A stretch of DNA of 64,000 bases, from positions 4,183,244 to 4,247,243 of the forward strand of contig NZ_VFNC01000001.1 in NCBI RefSeq assembly GCF_006715395.1. Direction: 5' to 3'. This stretch comes from Streptomyces sp. SLBN-31. GTDB lineage: Bacteria; Actinomycetota; Actinomycetes; Streptomycetales; Streptomycetaceae. Below the pieces are notes generated by a model that was not told the origin of the DNA, did not search any database, and saw only the letters and a program-made list of their open reading frames with translations. The translations under genes and the position numbers were made by a program. Positions 8,318 to 16,900 of the stretch are shown here, piece after piece. Numbering within the stretch: position 1 is the stretch's first letter; the number at the start of each line of letters is the position of its first letter.

Positions 8318-8452
8318 TTTCCACGGCCTTGCGCCGCCGTCTGCTTGCGCGCTTGCACCGGCTGAGGGCGTGCTGTGCGGCTTCGACCCTCTGGGCGGCC
8401 TTCGCCCCGTGGCGGGGGTTGGCAACGAACCCGCTGCCTGAGTCGGCGAGGA
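8318..8452 (-). pseudogene. tnpB: TnpB upstream piece, separated by the transposon
   Basis: Minus-strand reading GFVANPRHGAKAAQRVEAAQ, then HALSRCKRASRRRRKAVET, the charged helix that precedes the RuvC-like core in TnpB proteins. It ends at the CACTG target repeat, and the reading continues in frame at 5292 (VARLHRK). The N-terminal part further upstream is not recognisable, so the gene was also truncated at 5'. Confidence 0.75.
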
Positions 8453-8523
8453 CGTTCGCGATGCCCGCGGTTCCTGGCGGTACCGCCCCGACCGCAGCAC
8501 GATCCGCATGCAGCGCAGTCTCG

Positions 8524-10461
8524 TCAGCCGTTCGATGTGCCGCTGTGAGCGTGCGGGGGCTGTGCGTGGTGCAGGCGGATGCGGCCCTTGCCGGCGGCTT
8601 TGGCCGCGTACATGGCCAGGTCGGCCTGGTGCAGCAGCTGCTCCGGTGTGATGCCCGGTACGGCCACGGCCATGCCGATGGAGGCCGACACCTCAGCCTT
8701 CACGGTGCCGATCGGGTACGGCTGCGTCAGCACGGTCAGGATCCGCTGGGCGACTTCCTGAGCACTCGAGGGATGTGCTCCCGCCTCCCACTCGAGGAGG
8801 GCCGCGAACTCGTCGCCGCCGAGGCGGGCCACCGTGTCCCCCGCCCGTACGGATGACTGGAGCCGACGCGCGGCATGCCTCAGGACCGTGTCCCCTGCCG
8901 CGTGCCCCGCCGAGTCATTGACCGCTTTGAAGCCGTCCAGGTCCATGAAGAGCACCACGGGCGGGGCCTCATCCGTGATCCGCTTCCGCAGCGCATGGGC
9001 GACCCTGTCGGCGAACAGAGCCCGGTTGGGCAGGCCGGTCAATGCGTCGTGGTAGGCCAGGCGCTCCAGCTGCACCTGCTGCGCAACCCGCTCGCTGACA
9101 TCGCGACTGATGAAGATCAGTCCATCGGGGTGGTGGTTGATCGTCGATTCGACGTGGCGCCAGCTTCCGTCGGCGGCCTGCACCCGGCATGACACCCGGC
9201 GACCCGGCCCGCGGATGTCCGATTCGGCGTCCTGCCGCAGTGTCTGGACGGCTTGCATCAGCTTCTCGCGGTCGTCCGGATGGGTGTAGAGGGGCAGGCG
9301 AGCGCCCTCAAGGTCCTCGGGCCGGTGGCCGTAGACCCAGCGTGCGGCCGGGCTCACGTAGAGCACACGCTCGTCCAGGGAGACGATCGTGATCACGTCG
9401 GAGGTGCGGTCGACCAGCGTTCGGTAGTGATCCTCGCGCTCCGCGGTCTCATGCGTGATCCTGAGGTGGTCGGCGTGGATGACGCCCTGGCGGACGCCGA
9501 GCGCGAGAAGCACTGAACCCGCCAAAGCCGACATCACCGTATCGAGCGGTCCGCCGGCGACGGTGTGGGCCGCGATGGCCAGCGCACAAAAGACCACGGG
9601 CACGAACGCCGCCACCACACCGATGACGGGCATCATCCGCCGGCCGAACCCCACGACGCTCACCCCGCCGGGCAGCCACGGCGCCACGGCGACGAGGAGC
9701 AGCCCGACCGCCGAACTTGCCGCGCCGAGGGGGATCCCCTCCCATGAGCCCGGCTCTGGCGGCAGGATCCGAAGCACGTCGCCCGCGCCCAGAGCAACGA
9801 GCGCCAGGACGGCCACGGTGGTCGCCGTGCGCTGGGCGTGCGGCAGGCAAAACCGCAAGGCGACCAGCAGCCCGAACACGAGGATGTCCGCCCCCACACG
9901 GGCGAGACCGAGGAATGAAGCCGATGCGTCATCGCCCCGGTCGGCGCGATGCAGCAGCAGGACCCAGCCCACCGTGAACAGGGACCCCGCAATCAGCCAG
10001 CCGTCCAGCAGCCGCCGTAACCGGATCAGGGTCGTACCGTCCTCCGTCGCCGCCATCACCAGCGCGGCAACAGCGCCCCCCAGGCATGCGGCGATCCCGA
10101 CGCATGCCAGCACCCGGACGACGGGGCGAAAGACGCCCACAGCGGGGCTCGACGCACCCATCTGATCTACGAGGACATAATGCAGGCCGCCTGCGGCCAC
10201 CGAGATAGCGGACAGCGTGAGACGAAGCCGGACTCGTCCCCCCACGGTCCGGGCACGAACCAGGAGAGAGGCCGCGGCTGTCCCATGCGCCACCGGCACT
10301 GCGATGCCTGTCGACACGACGACAGCCACCACCGCGCCCGCTACGACGGCGACGGCCACCACCGCGCCCTCAGACACTGCCTTGCCGGCTTTCGTGACAC
10401 GCAGCCGGCCGAGGCGAGCAGTGCGGCCAGTCCGGTCACGACCAGCCGACGCCTGGACCAT
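8524..10461 (-). CDS. Membrane-bound diguanylate cyclase with PAS domain
   Basis: Makes cyclic di-GMP from two GTP at the membrane. ATG 10461 follows AGGGG; the protein is 645 residues. Residues about 25-330 hold eight or more hydrophobic segments forming an integral membrane sensor. A PAS domain covers about 345-460 (YRTLVDRTSDVITIVSLDE, YVSPAARWVYGHRPEDLEG). The GGDEF domain runs from about 470 to 635 with YHDALTGLPNRALFADRV, FMDLDGFKAVND and an intact RLGGDEFAALLE. A product-inhibition I-site (RAGD) lies five residues before GGDEF, so feedback control is likely. No EAL domain follows. It stands alone and convergent to nothing obvious. Family identity is certain; the signal sensed is unknown. 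Confidence 0.92.
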   Translation of the reverse strand: MVQASAGRDRTGRTARLGRLRVTKAGKAVSEGAVVAVAVVAGAVVAVVVSTGIAVPVAHGTAAASLLVRARTVGGRVRLRLTLSAISVAAGGLHYVLVDQMGASSPAVGVFRPVVRVLACVGIAACLGGAVAALVMAATEDGTTLIRLRRLLDGWLIAGSLFTVGWVLLLHRADRGDDASASFLGLARVGADILVFGLLVALRFCLPHAQRTATTVAVLALVALGAGDVLRILPPEPGSWEGIPLGAASSAVGLLLVAVAPWLPGGVSVVGFGRRMMPVIGVVAAFVPVVFCALAIAAHTVAGGPLDTVMSALAGSVLLALGVRQGVIHADHLRITHETAEREDHYRTLVDRTSDVITIVSLDERVLYVSPAARWVYGHRPEDLEGARLPLYTHPDDREKLMQAVQTLRQDAESDIRGPGRRVSCRVQAADGSWRHVESTINHHPDGLIFISRDVSERVAQQVQLERLAYHDALTGLPNRALFADRVAHALRKRITDEAPPVVLFMDLDGFKAVNDSAGHAAGDTVLRHAARRLQSSVRAGDTVARLGGDEFAALLEWEAGAHPSSAQEVAQRILTVLTQPYPIGTVKAEVSASIGMAVAVPGITPEQLLHQADLAMYAAKAAGKGRIRLHHAQPPHAHSGTSNG

Positions 10462-10713
10462 GCAAACCCCTGATGATGATCGAACCCGGAAGAGCAGAGC
10501 CCCCCGACGTCCGGAACTTCCCGGGCAGTTACGAGAGTAGGACGATCTTTTCGTGTGCCGCATAGGCAGCTTGAGGAGTTTCACCTGAAGTAGCGAGCAC
10601 TCCGCCCGTTGAGCTGACGATGCCCGCACGGGTAACTGGTGTCCTGCGCCAAGTTGATCGTTAGTGCCTGTTCCTGAACCGGTTTGCTGGGTAGCCTCGG
10701 GATCTACGCTGGC

Positions 10714-11028
10714 GTGGTGTCCGAGGACGCCGGGCGGGCCGGAGAGCGGGTGTGCGGGAGCTGTGGTGAACGGCTGAGGCCGGGAGTGAGACCCGACGCG
10801 GTGTTCTGTTCGGCCGCGTGTCGTGCCAGGCAGTGGCGGCGGGCCCGCCGACTGCGCAAGCGGGTGGTCGCGGAGCTGGACGGCGACGGCCGGGTGAAGT
10901 GTCCCGTGTGTGGGGCGAGTTGGGTGGCAGGGGTGGACCGCCGCTCGAACGCCGTCTACTGCTCGCGGCGGTGCGTGACGAGGGCTTGGAGGGCCCGGAC
11001 CGAAACGTACGGCGAACGGTCACGGTGA
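10714..11028 (+). CDS. Small double zinc-cluster protein
   Basis: Basic protein of about 104 residues with two treble-clef-like zinc clusters: CGSCGERL...FCSAACRARQWRRARR and CPVCGASW...YCSRRCVTRAWRARTE. Each has C-x2-C then C-x3-C, giving two metal sites and an Arg-rich helix. Such small proteins accompany the DUF6192-RacP pair that follows, and may bind nucleic acid. The start is uncertain: GTG 10714 or 10717 gives a sensible N-terminus (SEDAGRAGERVCGSCG), while the TTG at 10684 would add ten residues. No strong ribosome-binding site is visible for any of them. Confidence 0.65.
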   Translation: MVSEDAGRAGERVCGSCGERLRPGVRPDAVFCSAACRARQWRRARRLRKRVVAELDGDGRVKCPVCGASWVAGVDRRSNAVYCSRRCVTRAWRARTETYGERSR

Positions 11029-11192
11029 CCGTAGCGCGAACGCATCCCAACTGCGCATCCGATCAGATACCGGTCACTTCCGGTCGTTCGTTGTGATCAT
11101 AGGATTTTCGGTCTGACTCTCGAGTCTGAGAGGCGGGCCGTGTCTCGTCACGGCCAACTGCCGTGCCCGGCCCGCGGGTTGGTGGTGGATCC

Positions 11193-12314
11193 GTGCCCGA
11201 GGAGATCGAGGAGACCGGCGGCAAGGTCGGCAGTGTCAGTGCGAGCCGGTACGCGGAGATCGTTGCCGAGCTGCGGAAGCTGGTGGAGACGGCCAGCCGC
11301 ATCCAGTTCACGATCGGCGACTACGCGCTGGAAGTCGAGCCGATGCGCGAGTACGGCGGCCAGGAGCGGAGCGATGACCTGTTCACGGTCAAGAACTCGC
11401 TGTTCGGCCTGGCCGAGGACATCGGGGTGTCGTACTCGATGGTGAAGCAGGCGAGGTGGACCGCGTCACGATGGCCGAAGGAACACCGGGTTGAGGGGGT
11501 GTCGTTCACCGTCCACCGGATTCTGGCGGGCATCGCCGACGACGAGGAACGGTTCGAGGTGCTGCGCACGCCTCCCAAGGGCAAGACCCGGTGGACCCCG
11601 GACGAGGCGAACCGGCGGGCCGGCCGTCAGGTCGTCAAGCCGGTCACCCCGCAGGAGAAGGTCAGTGCGATCCACTCGCTCGCCCAGGATGAGGAGGTCG
11701 CGGCGACGGTGACCGGCGACCTGCTGCGCCGCCCGGCAGTGGTCGCCCAGGTCAAGCCCGAGGACAAGGTCCGGGTGGTGGAGGAACTCTCTCGTGAAGA
11801 CGAGGTCGCGGCCGCGATCGCCCCGGACATCCTGCGCCGTCCCGCGGTGGTCGCCCAGGTCAAGCCCGCCGACCGGGTCAAGGTCGTGGAGGAGCTGACG
11901 CGGGACGAGACCGTCGCCACCGAAGTGACCACCGGCCTGCTGCGCAGGCCAGACGTCGCCTTCAAGGCGATGAGCGACGACACAGCCCGCCACCAGGTCA
12001 ACCACGCCCAGGTCGAACGCGGCCGACAGGCCCGTGAGGACTTCGACCGCACCAGCCCCATCGCCCCGGCGATCCGCGCGATCGACCGGTCGGTGGAGTT
12101 CCTGGACCTGGTCACCGCCTGCCACGCGTTCGTCGCCGCGGCTGGCCGGGTCGTCCCGGGCCTGCGTGAGGCGCCGCTCGGCGACGACGAACGCGTCTTC
12201 GTACACGAGAACGTCGCCCGGGTGCGGGCGACGCTGGACTGGATCGAGACGGCTGTCGACACCGGGAAGGTCGATGTCGACGGCGAGCTGGCCCGGCTCC
12301 TGCAAGGTGAGTAG
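11193..12314 (+). CDS. DUF6192-family protein with three 36-residue repeats
   Basis: Streptomyces accessory-genome protein of about 373 residues, function unknown. GTG 11193 is preceded by GGTGGTGG. The N-terminus (SASRYAEIVAELRKLVETAS, IQFTIGDYALEVEPM) and SLFGLAEDIGVSYSMVKQAR contain a helix-turn-helix-like segment, so DNA binding is plausible. Residues about 165-275 hold three tandem repeats, each of the form VVEELxRDEEVAxxV then DLLRRPAVVAQVKPxDR. Such repeats suggest a solenoid or a series of dimer contacts. It is followed after 3 bp by the RacP-like gene and then by a terminator, so the two form an operon. It resembles ParB-type DNA-binding proteins in layout, but this is inference. Confidence 0.8.
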   Translation: MPEEIEETGGKVGSVSASRYAEIVAELRKLVETASRIQFTIGDYALEVEPMREYGGQERSDDLFTVKNSLFGLAEDIGVSYSMVKQARWTASRWPKEHRVEGVSFTVHRILAGIADDEERFEVLRTPPKGKTRWTPDEANRRAGRQVVKPVTPQEKVSAIHSLAQDEEVAATVTGDLLRRPAVVAQVKPEDKVRVVEELSREDEVAAAIAPDILRRPAVVAQVKPADRVKVVEELTRDETVATEVTTGLLRRPDVAFKAMSDDTARHQVNHAQVERGRQAREDFDRTSPIAPAIRAIDRSVEFLDLVTACHAFVAAAGRVVPGLREAPLGDDERVFVHENVARVRATLDWIETAVDTGKVDVDGELARLLQGE

Positions 12315-12317
12315 GCG

Positions 12318-12746
12318 GTGCCCCGCGCCTCCGAGCGCAGATCGGCGGCGTCCCAGCGGCACGCCGACACCGTCCGGTTCGTGCTCTTCGAAGCCCGGCC
12401 GGCCGGGCTGACCTTCCCCCAGCTGATCAGGTCCAGTGAGCTGACACCGAGCCAGGCCCGCGCGGGCCTGGCCTGCCTGCGGGACATCATCGCCGAACGC
12501 GGCTGGCCGCCCCTGATCTGGACGAGGAAGGACGGCTACCGGTTCTGCTCCGACCCCGCCGAACTCCAGGCATACGAACTCGTGATCATCCGGGAAAAGC
12601 TCACCGAGATCCGCCGCTTCATCACCGGGGTCGTCGCCCCGCACGCGGCTCTCCAGCCGAAGGGACGGTGGATTAAGCACCTGAACACCCAGCTCAGCTC
12701 GGTCGAGTCCACTCTCGACGTGATCGCCGACTACATCGACGCCTGA
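12318..12746 (+). CDS. RacP-family protein
   Basis: 142-residue protein of the family usually annotated RacP in Streptomyces, found next to DUF6192. The N-terminal half is a winged helix (ADTVRFVLFEARPAGLTFPQ, SSELTPSQARAGLACLRD, then GWPPLIWTRKDGYRFC). The C-terminal half is helical (YELVIIREKLTEIRRFITGV, WIKHLNTQLSSVESTL). GTG 12318 starts 3 bp after the DUF6192 stop, so the genes are coupled. The partner relation suggests a joint role in DNA binding or plasmid-like maintenance; the function is not established. Confidence 0.75.
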   Translation: MPRASERRSAASQRHADTVRFVLFEARPAGLTFPQLIRSSELTPSQARAGLACLRDIIAERGWPPLIWTRKDGYRFCSDPAELQAYELVIIREKLTEIRRFITGVVAPHAALQPKGRWIKHLNTQLSSVESTLDVIADYIDA

Positions 12747-12751
12747 CCGGG

Positions 12752-12780
12752 TTGGGACGGCCGCCAAGAGGCCGTCCCAA
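12752..12780 (+). terminator. Terminator of the DUF6192-racP operon
   Basis: A perfect 11-bp stem (TTGGGACGGCC with GGCCGTCCCAA) and a 7-base loop, 5 bp past the RacP stop. Confidence 0.85.
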
Positions 12781-12805
12781 GCCCGTCTGGGGAGGGGAGG
12801 TTTAA

Positions 12806-13660
12806 TTGCCGAGGCACCGCTGCTACCCCTCCGACACCTGGGACGACGAATGGGCCCTGATCGAACCCCTGCTCCCGGCCCCGGCCTGCGAATCCCCCAA
12901 GGGAGGACGCCCGGAGAAGCACCCGCGCCGCGAGATCGTCGACGCGATCCGCTACGTCGTCGACACCGGCTGCAAATGGCGGGCCCTGCCCAGCGACTTC
13001 CCGCCCTGGCGGACCTGCTACAACTTCATGGCCCGCTGGGCAGCGGCCGGCGTCATCGGACAGATCCGCGACCAGCTGCGCAAACGCATCCGCCGCGAGA
13101 TGGGCCGGGCGCCCGGCGCGGTCGCCACCGTTCTCGACTCCCAGTCGGTCAAGGCCGCAGAAACCGTCGGGAAGGACTCCCGCGGCTACGACGGCGCGAA
13201 GAAAATCAACGGACGCAAGCGGCACCTGGTCGTCGACACCAAGGGGCTACCGCTGTTCGTCATGGTCACTCCGGCCGACATGACCGACCGCGATGCGGCG
13301 AAGGAAGTTCTGTTCCGGCTGCGGCTGATGCACCCCGAGATCACCATCGTCTGGGCCGACTCCGGCTATGCCGGACAGCTCGTGATCTGGGCGAAGAAGC
13401 ACCTCGGACTGACTCTGAAGACCGTCAGCCGCCCGAAGGAAGCCGTCGGGTTCGTGATCCTGCCCCGCCGTTGGGTCGTCGAACGCTCGCTCGCCTGGAT
13501 CATGCACGCCCGCCGTCACGCCCGGGACTACGAACGGCTCATCCAGCATTCGGAATCACTGATCACCTGGGCGGCGATCACGCTTATGACCAGGCGCATC
13601 ACTCGCCGCACATCCCGCAGAAGCGGACAGCCGGCCTCCCGCGAAGCCCAGCGGGACTGA
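12806..13660 (+). CDS. IS5-family transposase (apparently complete)
   Basis: DDE transposase of 284 residues, uninterrupted. The TTG start at 12806 follows GGGGAGGGG. The N-terminal part reads YPSDTWDDEWALIEPLLP and IRYVVDTGCKWRALPSDFPP. The catalytic residues are present: Asp in VLDSQSVKAAE, Asp in WADSGYAGQLV and Glu in RRWVVERSLAWIMHARRH. The C-terminus is basic. It is the only transposase gene in the window with an open frame and all three catalytic residues. A degraded copy of the same 3' end lies at 33857-33966. The terminal repeats were not resolved, so the element's exact edges are not given. Confidence 0.9.
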   Translation: MPRHRCYPSDTWDDEWALIEPLLPAPACESPKGGRPEKHPRREIVDAIRYVVDTGCKWRALPSDFPPWRTCYNFMARWAAAGVIGQIRDQLRKRIRREMGRAPGAVATVLDSQSVKAAETVGKDSRGYDGAKKINGRKRHLVVDTKGLPLFVMVTPADMTDRDAAKEVLFRLRLMHPEITIVWADSGYAGQLVIWAKKHLGLTLKTVSRPKEAVGFVILPRRWVVERSLAWIMHARRHARDYERLIQHSESLITWAAITLMTRRITRRTSRRSGQPASREAQRD

Positions 13661-14139
13661 TCATTCTCAAGGGTACGGTCAGCCCCTCGCCCCGGACCGG
13701 CACGGAGTTCTATCGCCTCGCCCAGGCCGAACGCGCCGCGGCCAGATGACATCCAGGCAGGCTCCGGGAATGTCGGTGCGTGATGCCCGAAGCCGCCCAG
13801 ACCGGCCAGCTCACCGGAGGGGAGGCAGCCCATGTCCGCGCGGGAGAGCAGGACACGGGGCCGCCGCCACAAGTGCACACCGTGGTGTCGCACTGGGCCA
13901 AGGACCCGGACACCGGCAAGGACACGCCTTCCGCACCCGTGGACCATCAACCACAGCCCCTGCCACCATGGTCAAGGAGGCTCTGCAGTGCGTTCTGTGG
14001 CCACCGTGCGCGGCGGCTCTCCCGCCTGTCAGCGCAATCTGCGACGACCGACCTGACGAAACCCACGATCCGTGGGAGCCGACGGGCCAGGTCATTCCGC
14101 AGGAGTTGTTGTTGCGGGATGCCCTTGGCCGACCATCGC
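13661..14139. other. IS right flank and non-coding stretch
   Basis: The first 70 bp (ACTGATCATTCTCAAGGGTACG onward) match the sequence beyond the degraded copy at 33790-33860 and so include the right end of the IS. The remainder has overlapping GC-rich frames but no recognisable gene. Confidence 0.4.
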
Positions 14140-15258
14140 TCAGGCCTCCACCGGGGCCAGCCGATCGAGTTCCGCCTTGGTCGAGTCCAGAAGTTCGTTC
14201 CAGGCCTCCGCGAACTTCTCGACGCCCTCGTCCTCCAGTACCTGGACGACATCGTCGTACGAGATGCCCAGCGCTGCGATAGCGTCCAGCTCCGCCCGCG
14301 CCTGCTCGTAGGTGCCGCGGATCGCGTCACCGCAGATCTGGCCGTGGTCCGCGACGGCGTTCAGGGTGGCCTCGGGCATGGTGTTCACCGTGTTCGGCGC
14401 GACCAGTTCGGTGACGTACATGGTGTCCGGGTAGGCGGGATCCTTGACACCGGTGGAGGCCCACAGCGGGCGCTGCTTGTTGGCGCCGGACTTCTCCAGG
14501 GCCAGCCAGCGGTCGGAGGAGAACACCTCCTCGTACGCCTGGTAGGCCAACCGGGCGTTGGCGATCGCGGCCTTGCCCTTGAGGGCCTTGGCCTCGTCGG
14601 TGCCCAGCTTCTCCAGCCGCTTGTCGATCTCGGCGTCCACGCGGGAGACGAAGAACGACGCGACGGAGTGGATCAGGGACAGGTCGAGACCGGCGGCCTT
14701 GGCCTTCTCCAGTCCGGAGAGGTAGGCGTCCATCACGCCGCGGTACCGGTCCAGGGAGAAGATCAGCGTGACGTTGACGCTGATGCCCTTGCCGGTGACC
14801 TCGGTGATCGCGGGCAGCCCCGCGGGCGTCGCCGGGATCTTGATCAGCGCGTTCGGCCGGTCGACCAGCCAGGCTAGCTGCTTGGCCTCGGCGACCGCGG
14901 CGGCCGTGTCGTGCGCAAGTCGCGGGTCGACCTCGATGGAGACCCGGCCGTCCTGGTGGGCTGAGGTCTCGTACACCGGGCGCAAGATGTCGGCGCCGTC
15001 ACGGACGTCGGCGGTGGTGATCATCCGCAGAGCTTCCTCGGCTGTCAGCCGACGCGCGGCGAGGTCGGCGAGCTGGCCGTTGTAGCCGTCGCCCCGGGAG
15101 ATGGCCTTCTGGAAGATCGACGGGTTGGTGGTCACGCCGACCACGTGCTGCTGGTCGATCAGTTCGGCCAGGTTGCCGGACGTGATCCGCTTACGCGAAA
15201 GGTCGTCCAGCCAGATCGCGACGCCTTCGTCGCAGAGGCGCTTGAGTGCGTCAGCCAT
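14140..15258 (-). CDS. tal: Transaldolase
   Basis: Transfers the dihydroxyacetone unit from sedoheptulose 7-phosphate to glyceraldehyde 3-phosphate in the non-oxidative pentose phosphate pathway. ATG 15258 follows AAGGAG; 372 residues is the usual actinobacterial length. It has LWLDDLSR-type start residues ([12 protein letters not shown]), [13 protein letters not shown], the Schiff-base lysine near residue 139 in [16 protein letters not shown], and [16 protein letters not shown] and [12 protein letters not shown]. It sits downstream of and on the same strand as the LacI gene, next to the polyol transport operon. It may be a second, inducible copy feeding sugar phosphates made by that pathway; this context role is inference. 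Confidence 0.95.
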   Translation of the reverse strand: MADALKRLCDEGVAIWLDDLSRKRITSGNLAELIDQQHVVGVTTNPSIFQKAISRGDGYNGQLADLAARRLTAEEALRMITTADVRDGADILRPVYETSAHQDGRVSIEVDPRLAHDTAAAVAEAKQLAWLVDRPNALIKIPATPAGLPAITEVTGKGISVNVTLIFSLDRYRGVMDAYLSGLEKAKAAGLDLSLIHSVASFFVSRVDAEIDKRLEKLGTDEAKALKGKAAIANARLAYQAYEEVFSSDRWLALEKSGANKQRPLWASTGVKDPAYPDTMYVTELVAPNTVNTMPEATLNAVADHGQICGDAIRGTYEQARAELDAIAALGISYDDVVQVLEDEGVEKFAEAWNELLDSTKAELDRLAPVEA

Positions 15259-15690
15259 GAAATTCCAACTCCTTGGGTCGTTGCACTGCTTCAGTAATCG
15301 GCGGCGGGAGAACTGGCGCGGCGGCCTTTGCCCGCACGGTGAAACCGAGCCCATGCCAAGGGCAAGTCGTGGTCAGCGTTGGTGCGGAAGTTCCTATGAG
15401 TGACGAAGCATCAGGTGCCACCGCAAAGCGAGGCCAGGCCAGTTGGTGCCTCGACCGCGACCCGCGCCCTGACGTCCTTGGCAGCATGCTGTCGCGGTAG
15501 ACCTGGTCCGGCTCCGCTGAGCCCGACCGGTCCGTCGGCGTCGCGTCGCGAGCGCCGCCGTCACCATAGCCCCCGTATCTGGTTCATGTCCCCCGGCGGA
15601 GGCACCGTGTGTGCCCATAGGCGCGGCCGAGTTCGCCGCTGTCCGTGTCGGTCCGTGGGCTGCGCGTCGGTAACCAGGTAACGGACCGTG
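15259..15690. other. Intergenic stretch between lacI-type gene and tal
   Basis: 432 bp without a supported gene. It contains the leader of tal. No LacI-operator-like TTAAGCGCTTAG motif was seen here, so tal is not obviously under the same operators as the transport operon. Confidence 0.4.
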
Positions 15691-16719
15691 TCAGGCGTCC
15701 GATGTGCCGTCGGCGCGAGTGTCCGCCGGGCAGCCGCAGGAGCGGCGGTGCATCAGGCGTGGGCCGAGTCGCTCGGTGCGGGGCGCGGCGTCCGGGTCGG
15801 TCAGGCGTTGCAGCAGCATGGCTATGGCTCTCTCCCCGAGCTGGGCGCAGGGCTGGGCGAAGGCGGTGAGCGGAGGGGCGAGCAGGTCCGCCCCCGGCAG
15901 GTCGTCGTAGGACACCAGGGCGATGTCGTTGGGTACCAACAGTCCGGCTCCGCGCAGGGCGCGCATGCTGCCGACGATCATGGCGTTGTTGCCGACGATG
16001 AGAGCTGTGGGGGGCTCGGGGGTGGCAAGCAGCCGATGGGTCGCGGCGTGGGCGCCGACCGTGTTGGAGTGGCCTTCGGCGACCAGTGAGGCGTCATAGG
16101 GCAGCCGGGACCGTTTCAGTCCTTTGCGGTAACCGGCCAGACGCTCGGTAGTGGTGCCCAGACCGGACAGACCGCTGATCATGCCGATGCGGCGGTGACC
16201 GCGCGCGGCAAGGTGCTGGACCAGATGAGCGGTGCTCTCTTCATTCTCGGGGCCGACCTGGTCGAACCGGTCATCCACTAGCCGGTCTACCAGCACGGTG
16301 GGGACCTTGGAGGCCACCAGGTAGTCCAGGGTGCGGGCGGGATCGGTGGAGGGCGCCAGTACGATGCCGTCGACACGGCGTTGGCACAGGTCGCGCACCA
16401 CCTCGAACTCGTACTTGGGCTCGTCGTGCGAGTCAGCGAGCAGCAGGATGCGCCCGGCGCGCACCGCTGCCCGGTCCACGCCTGCGAGCACCTCGGCGAA
16501 GTAGGGGTTGGTGATGGCGGAGATCACCACGCCGATCGATTCCGTACTGGAGGTTGCCAGGGACCGGGCGAGGGTGTTGGGGGTGTATCCCGTTTGCTCG
16601 ATCGCCCGTTCGACCCTTCGCCGTGTCTCTTCGCGCACCTGACGAGTGCCGTTGACCACGTAGGAGACGGTGGCGATCGACACGCCCGCCAGACGCGCAA
16701 CCTCCGCCATGGTGGGCAA
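15691..16719 (-). CDS. LacI-family repressor of the polyol operon
   Basis: Sugar-responsive DNA-binding repressor of 342 residues. The N-terminal helix-turn-helix reads MAEVARLAGVSIATVSYVVN followed by the hinge (YTPNTLARSLATSSTESIGV). The periplasmic-binding-protein-like effector domain begins VVISAITNPYFAEVLAGV and ends MHRRSCGC. The TTG at 16719 with AGGAGAGGGG upstream is preferred; the ATG at 16710 is possible. It is divergent from the transport operon, and the 180-bp gap contains two near-identical operator palindromes. It probably represses the operon and itself until the sugar alcohol is present. Confidence 0.93.
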   Translation of the reverse strand: MPTMAEVARLAGVSIATVSYVVNGTRQVREETRRRVERAIEQTGYTPNTLARSLATSSTESIGVVISAITNPYFAEVLAGVDRAAVRAGRILLLADSHDEPKYEFEVVRDLCQRRVDGIVLAPSTDPARTLDYLVASKVPTVLVDRLVDDRFDQVGPENEESTAHLVQHLAARGHRRIGMISGLSGLGTTTERLAGYRKGLKRSRLPYDASLVAEGHSNTVGAHAATHRLLATPEPPTALIVGNNAMIVGSMRALRGAGLLVPNDIALVSYDDLPGADLLAPPLTAFAQPCAQLGERAIAMLLQRLTDPDAAPRTERLGPRLMHRRSCGCPADTRADGTSDA

Positions 16720-16763
16720 CGGTATCCCCTCTCCTGCCTTACGGTCGGCGCGACCCCTAGAGG

Positions 16764-16775
16764 TTAACCGCTTAG
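16764..16775. promoter_or_regulatory. LacI-type operator 1
   Basis: TTAACCGCTTAG, one mismatch from the palindrome at operator 2, 34 bp away (about three helical turns). It lies in the divergent promoter region. Confidence 0.7.
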
Positions 16776-16797
16776 GCAGATGTTCGCCAGACTCTTG

Positions 16798-16809
16798 CTA
16801 AGCGCTTAA
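16798..16809. promoter_or_regulatory. LacI-type operator 2
   Basis: CTAAGCGCTTAA, whose core TAAGCGCTTA is a perfect palindrome with the central CG typical of LacI-family sites. Confidence 0.75.
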
Positions 16810-16900
16810 ACGCAGGCTTAACGTGTCGGCCACGCCGCAGCGGTCCGCACGCGTCTGGCGTATACCCCTTCCCCTGTCATCCCCTAGAGAGGGGCCTTTT

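Noticed and set aside
12850..13749. Second plus frame of 299 codons within the IS5-type element
   Set aside because: Arg/Pro-rich frame +2 shadow of the transposase, which has all catalytic residues in its own frame.
13780..14877. Long plus-strand reading frame opposite transaldolase
   Set aside because: It is the antisense of the well-supported tal gene and has no family features.
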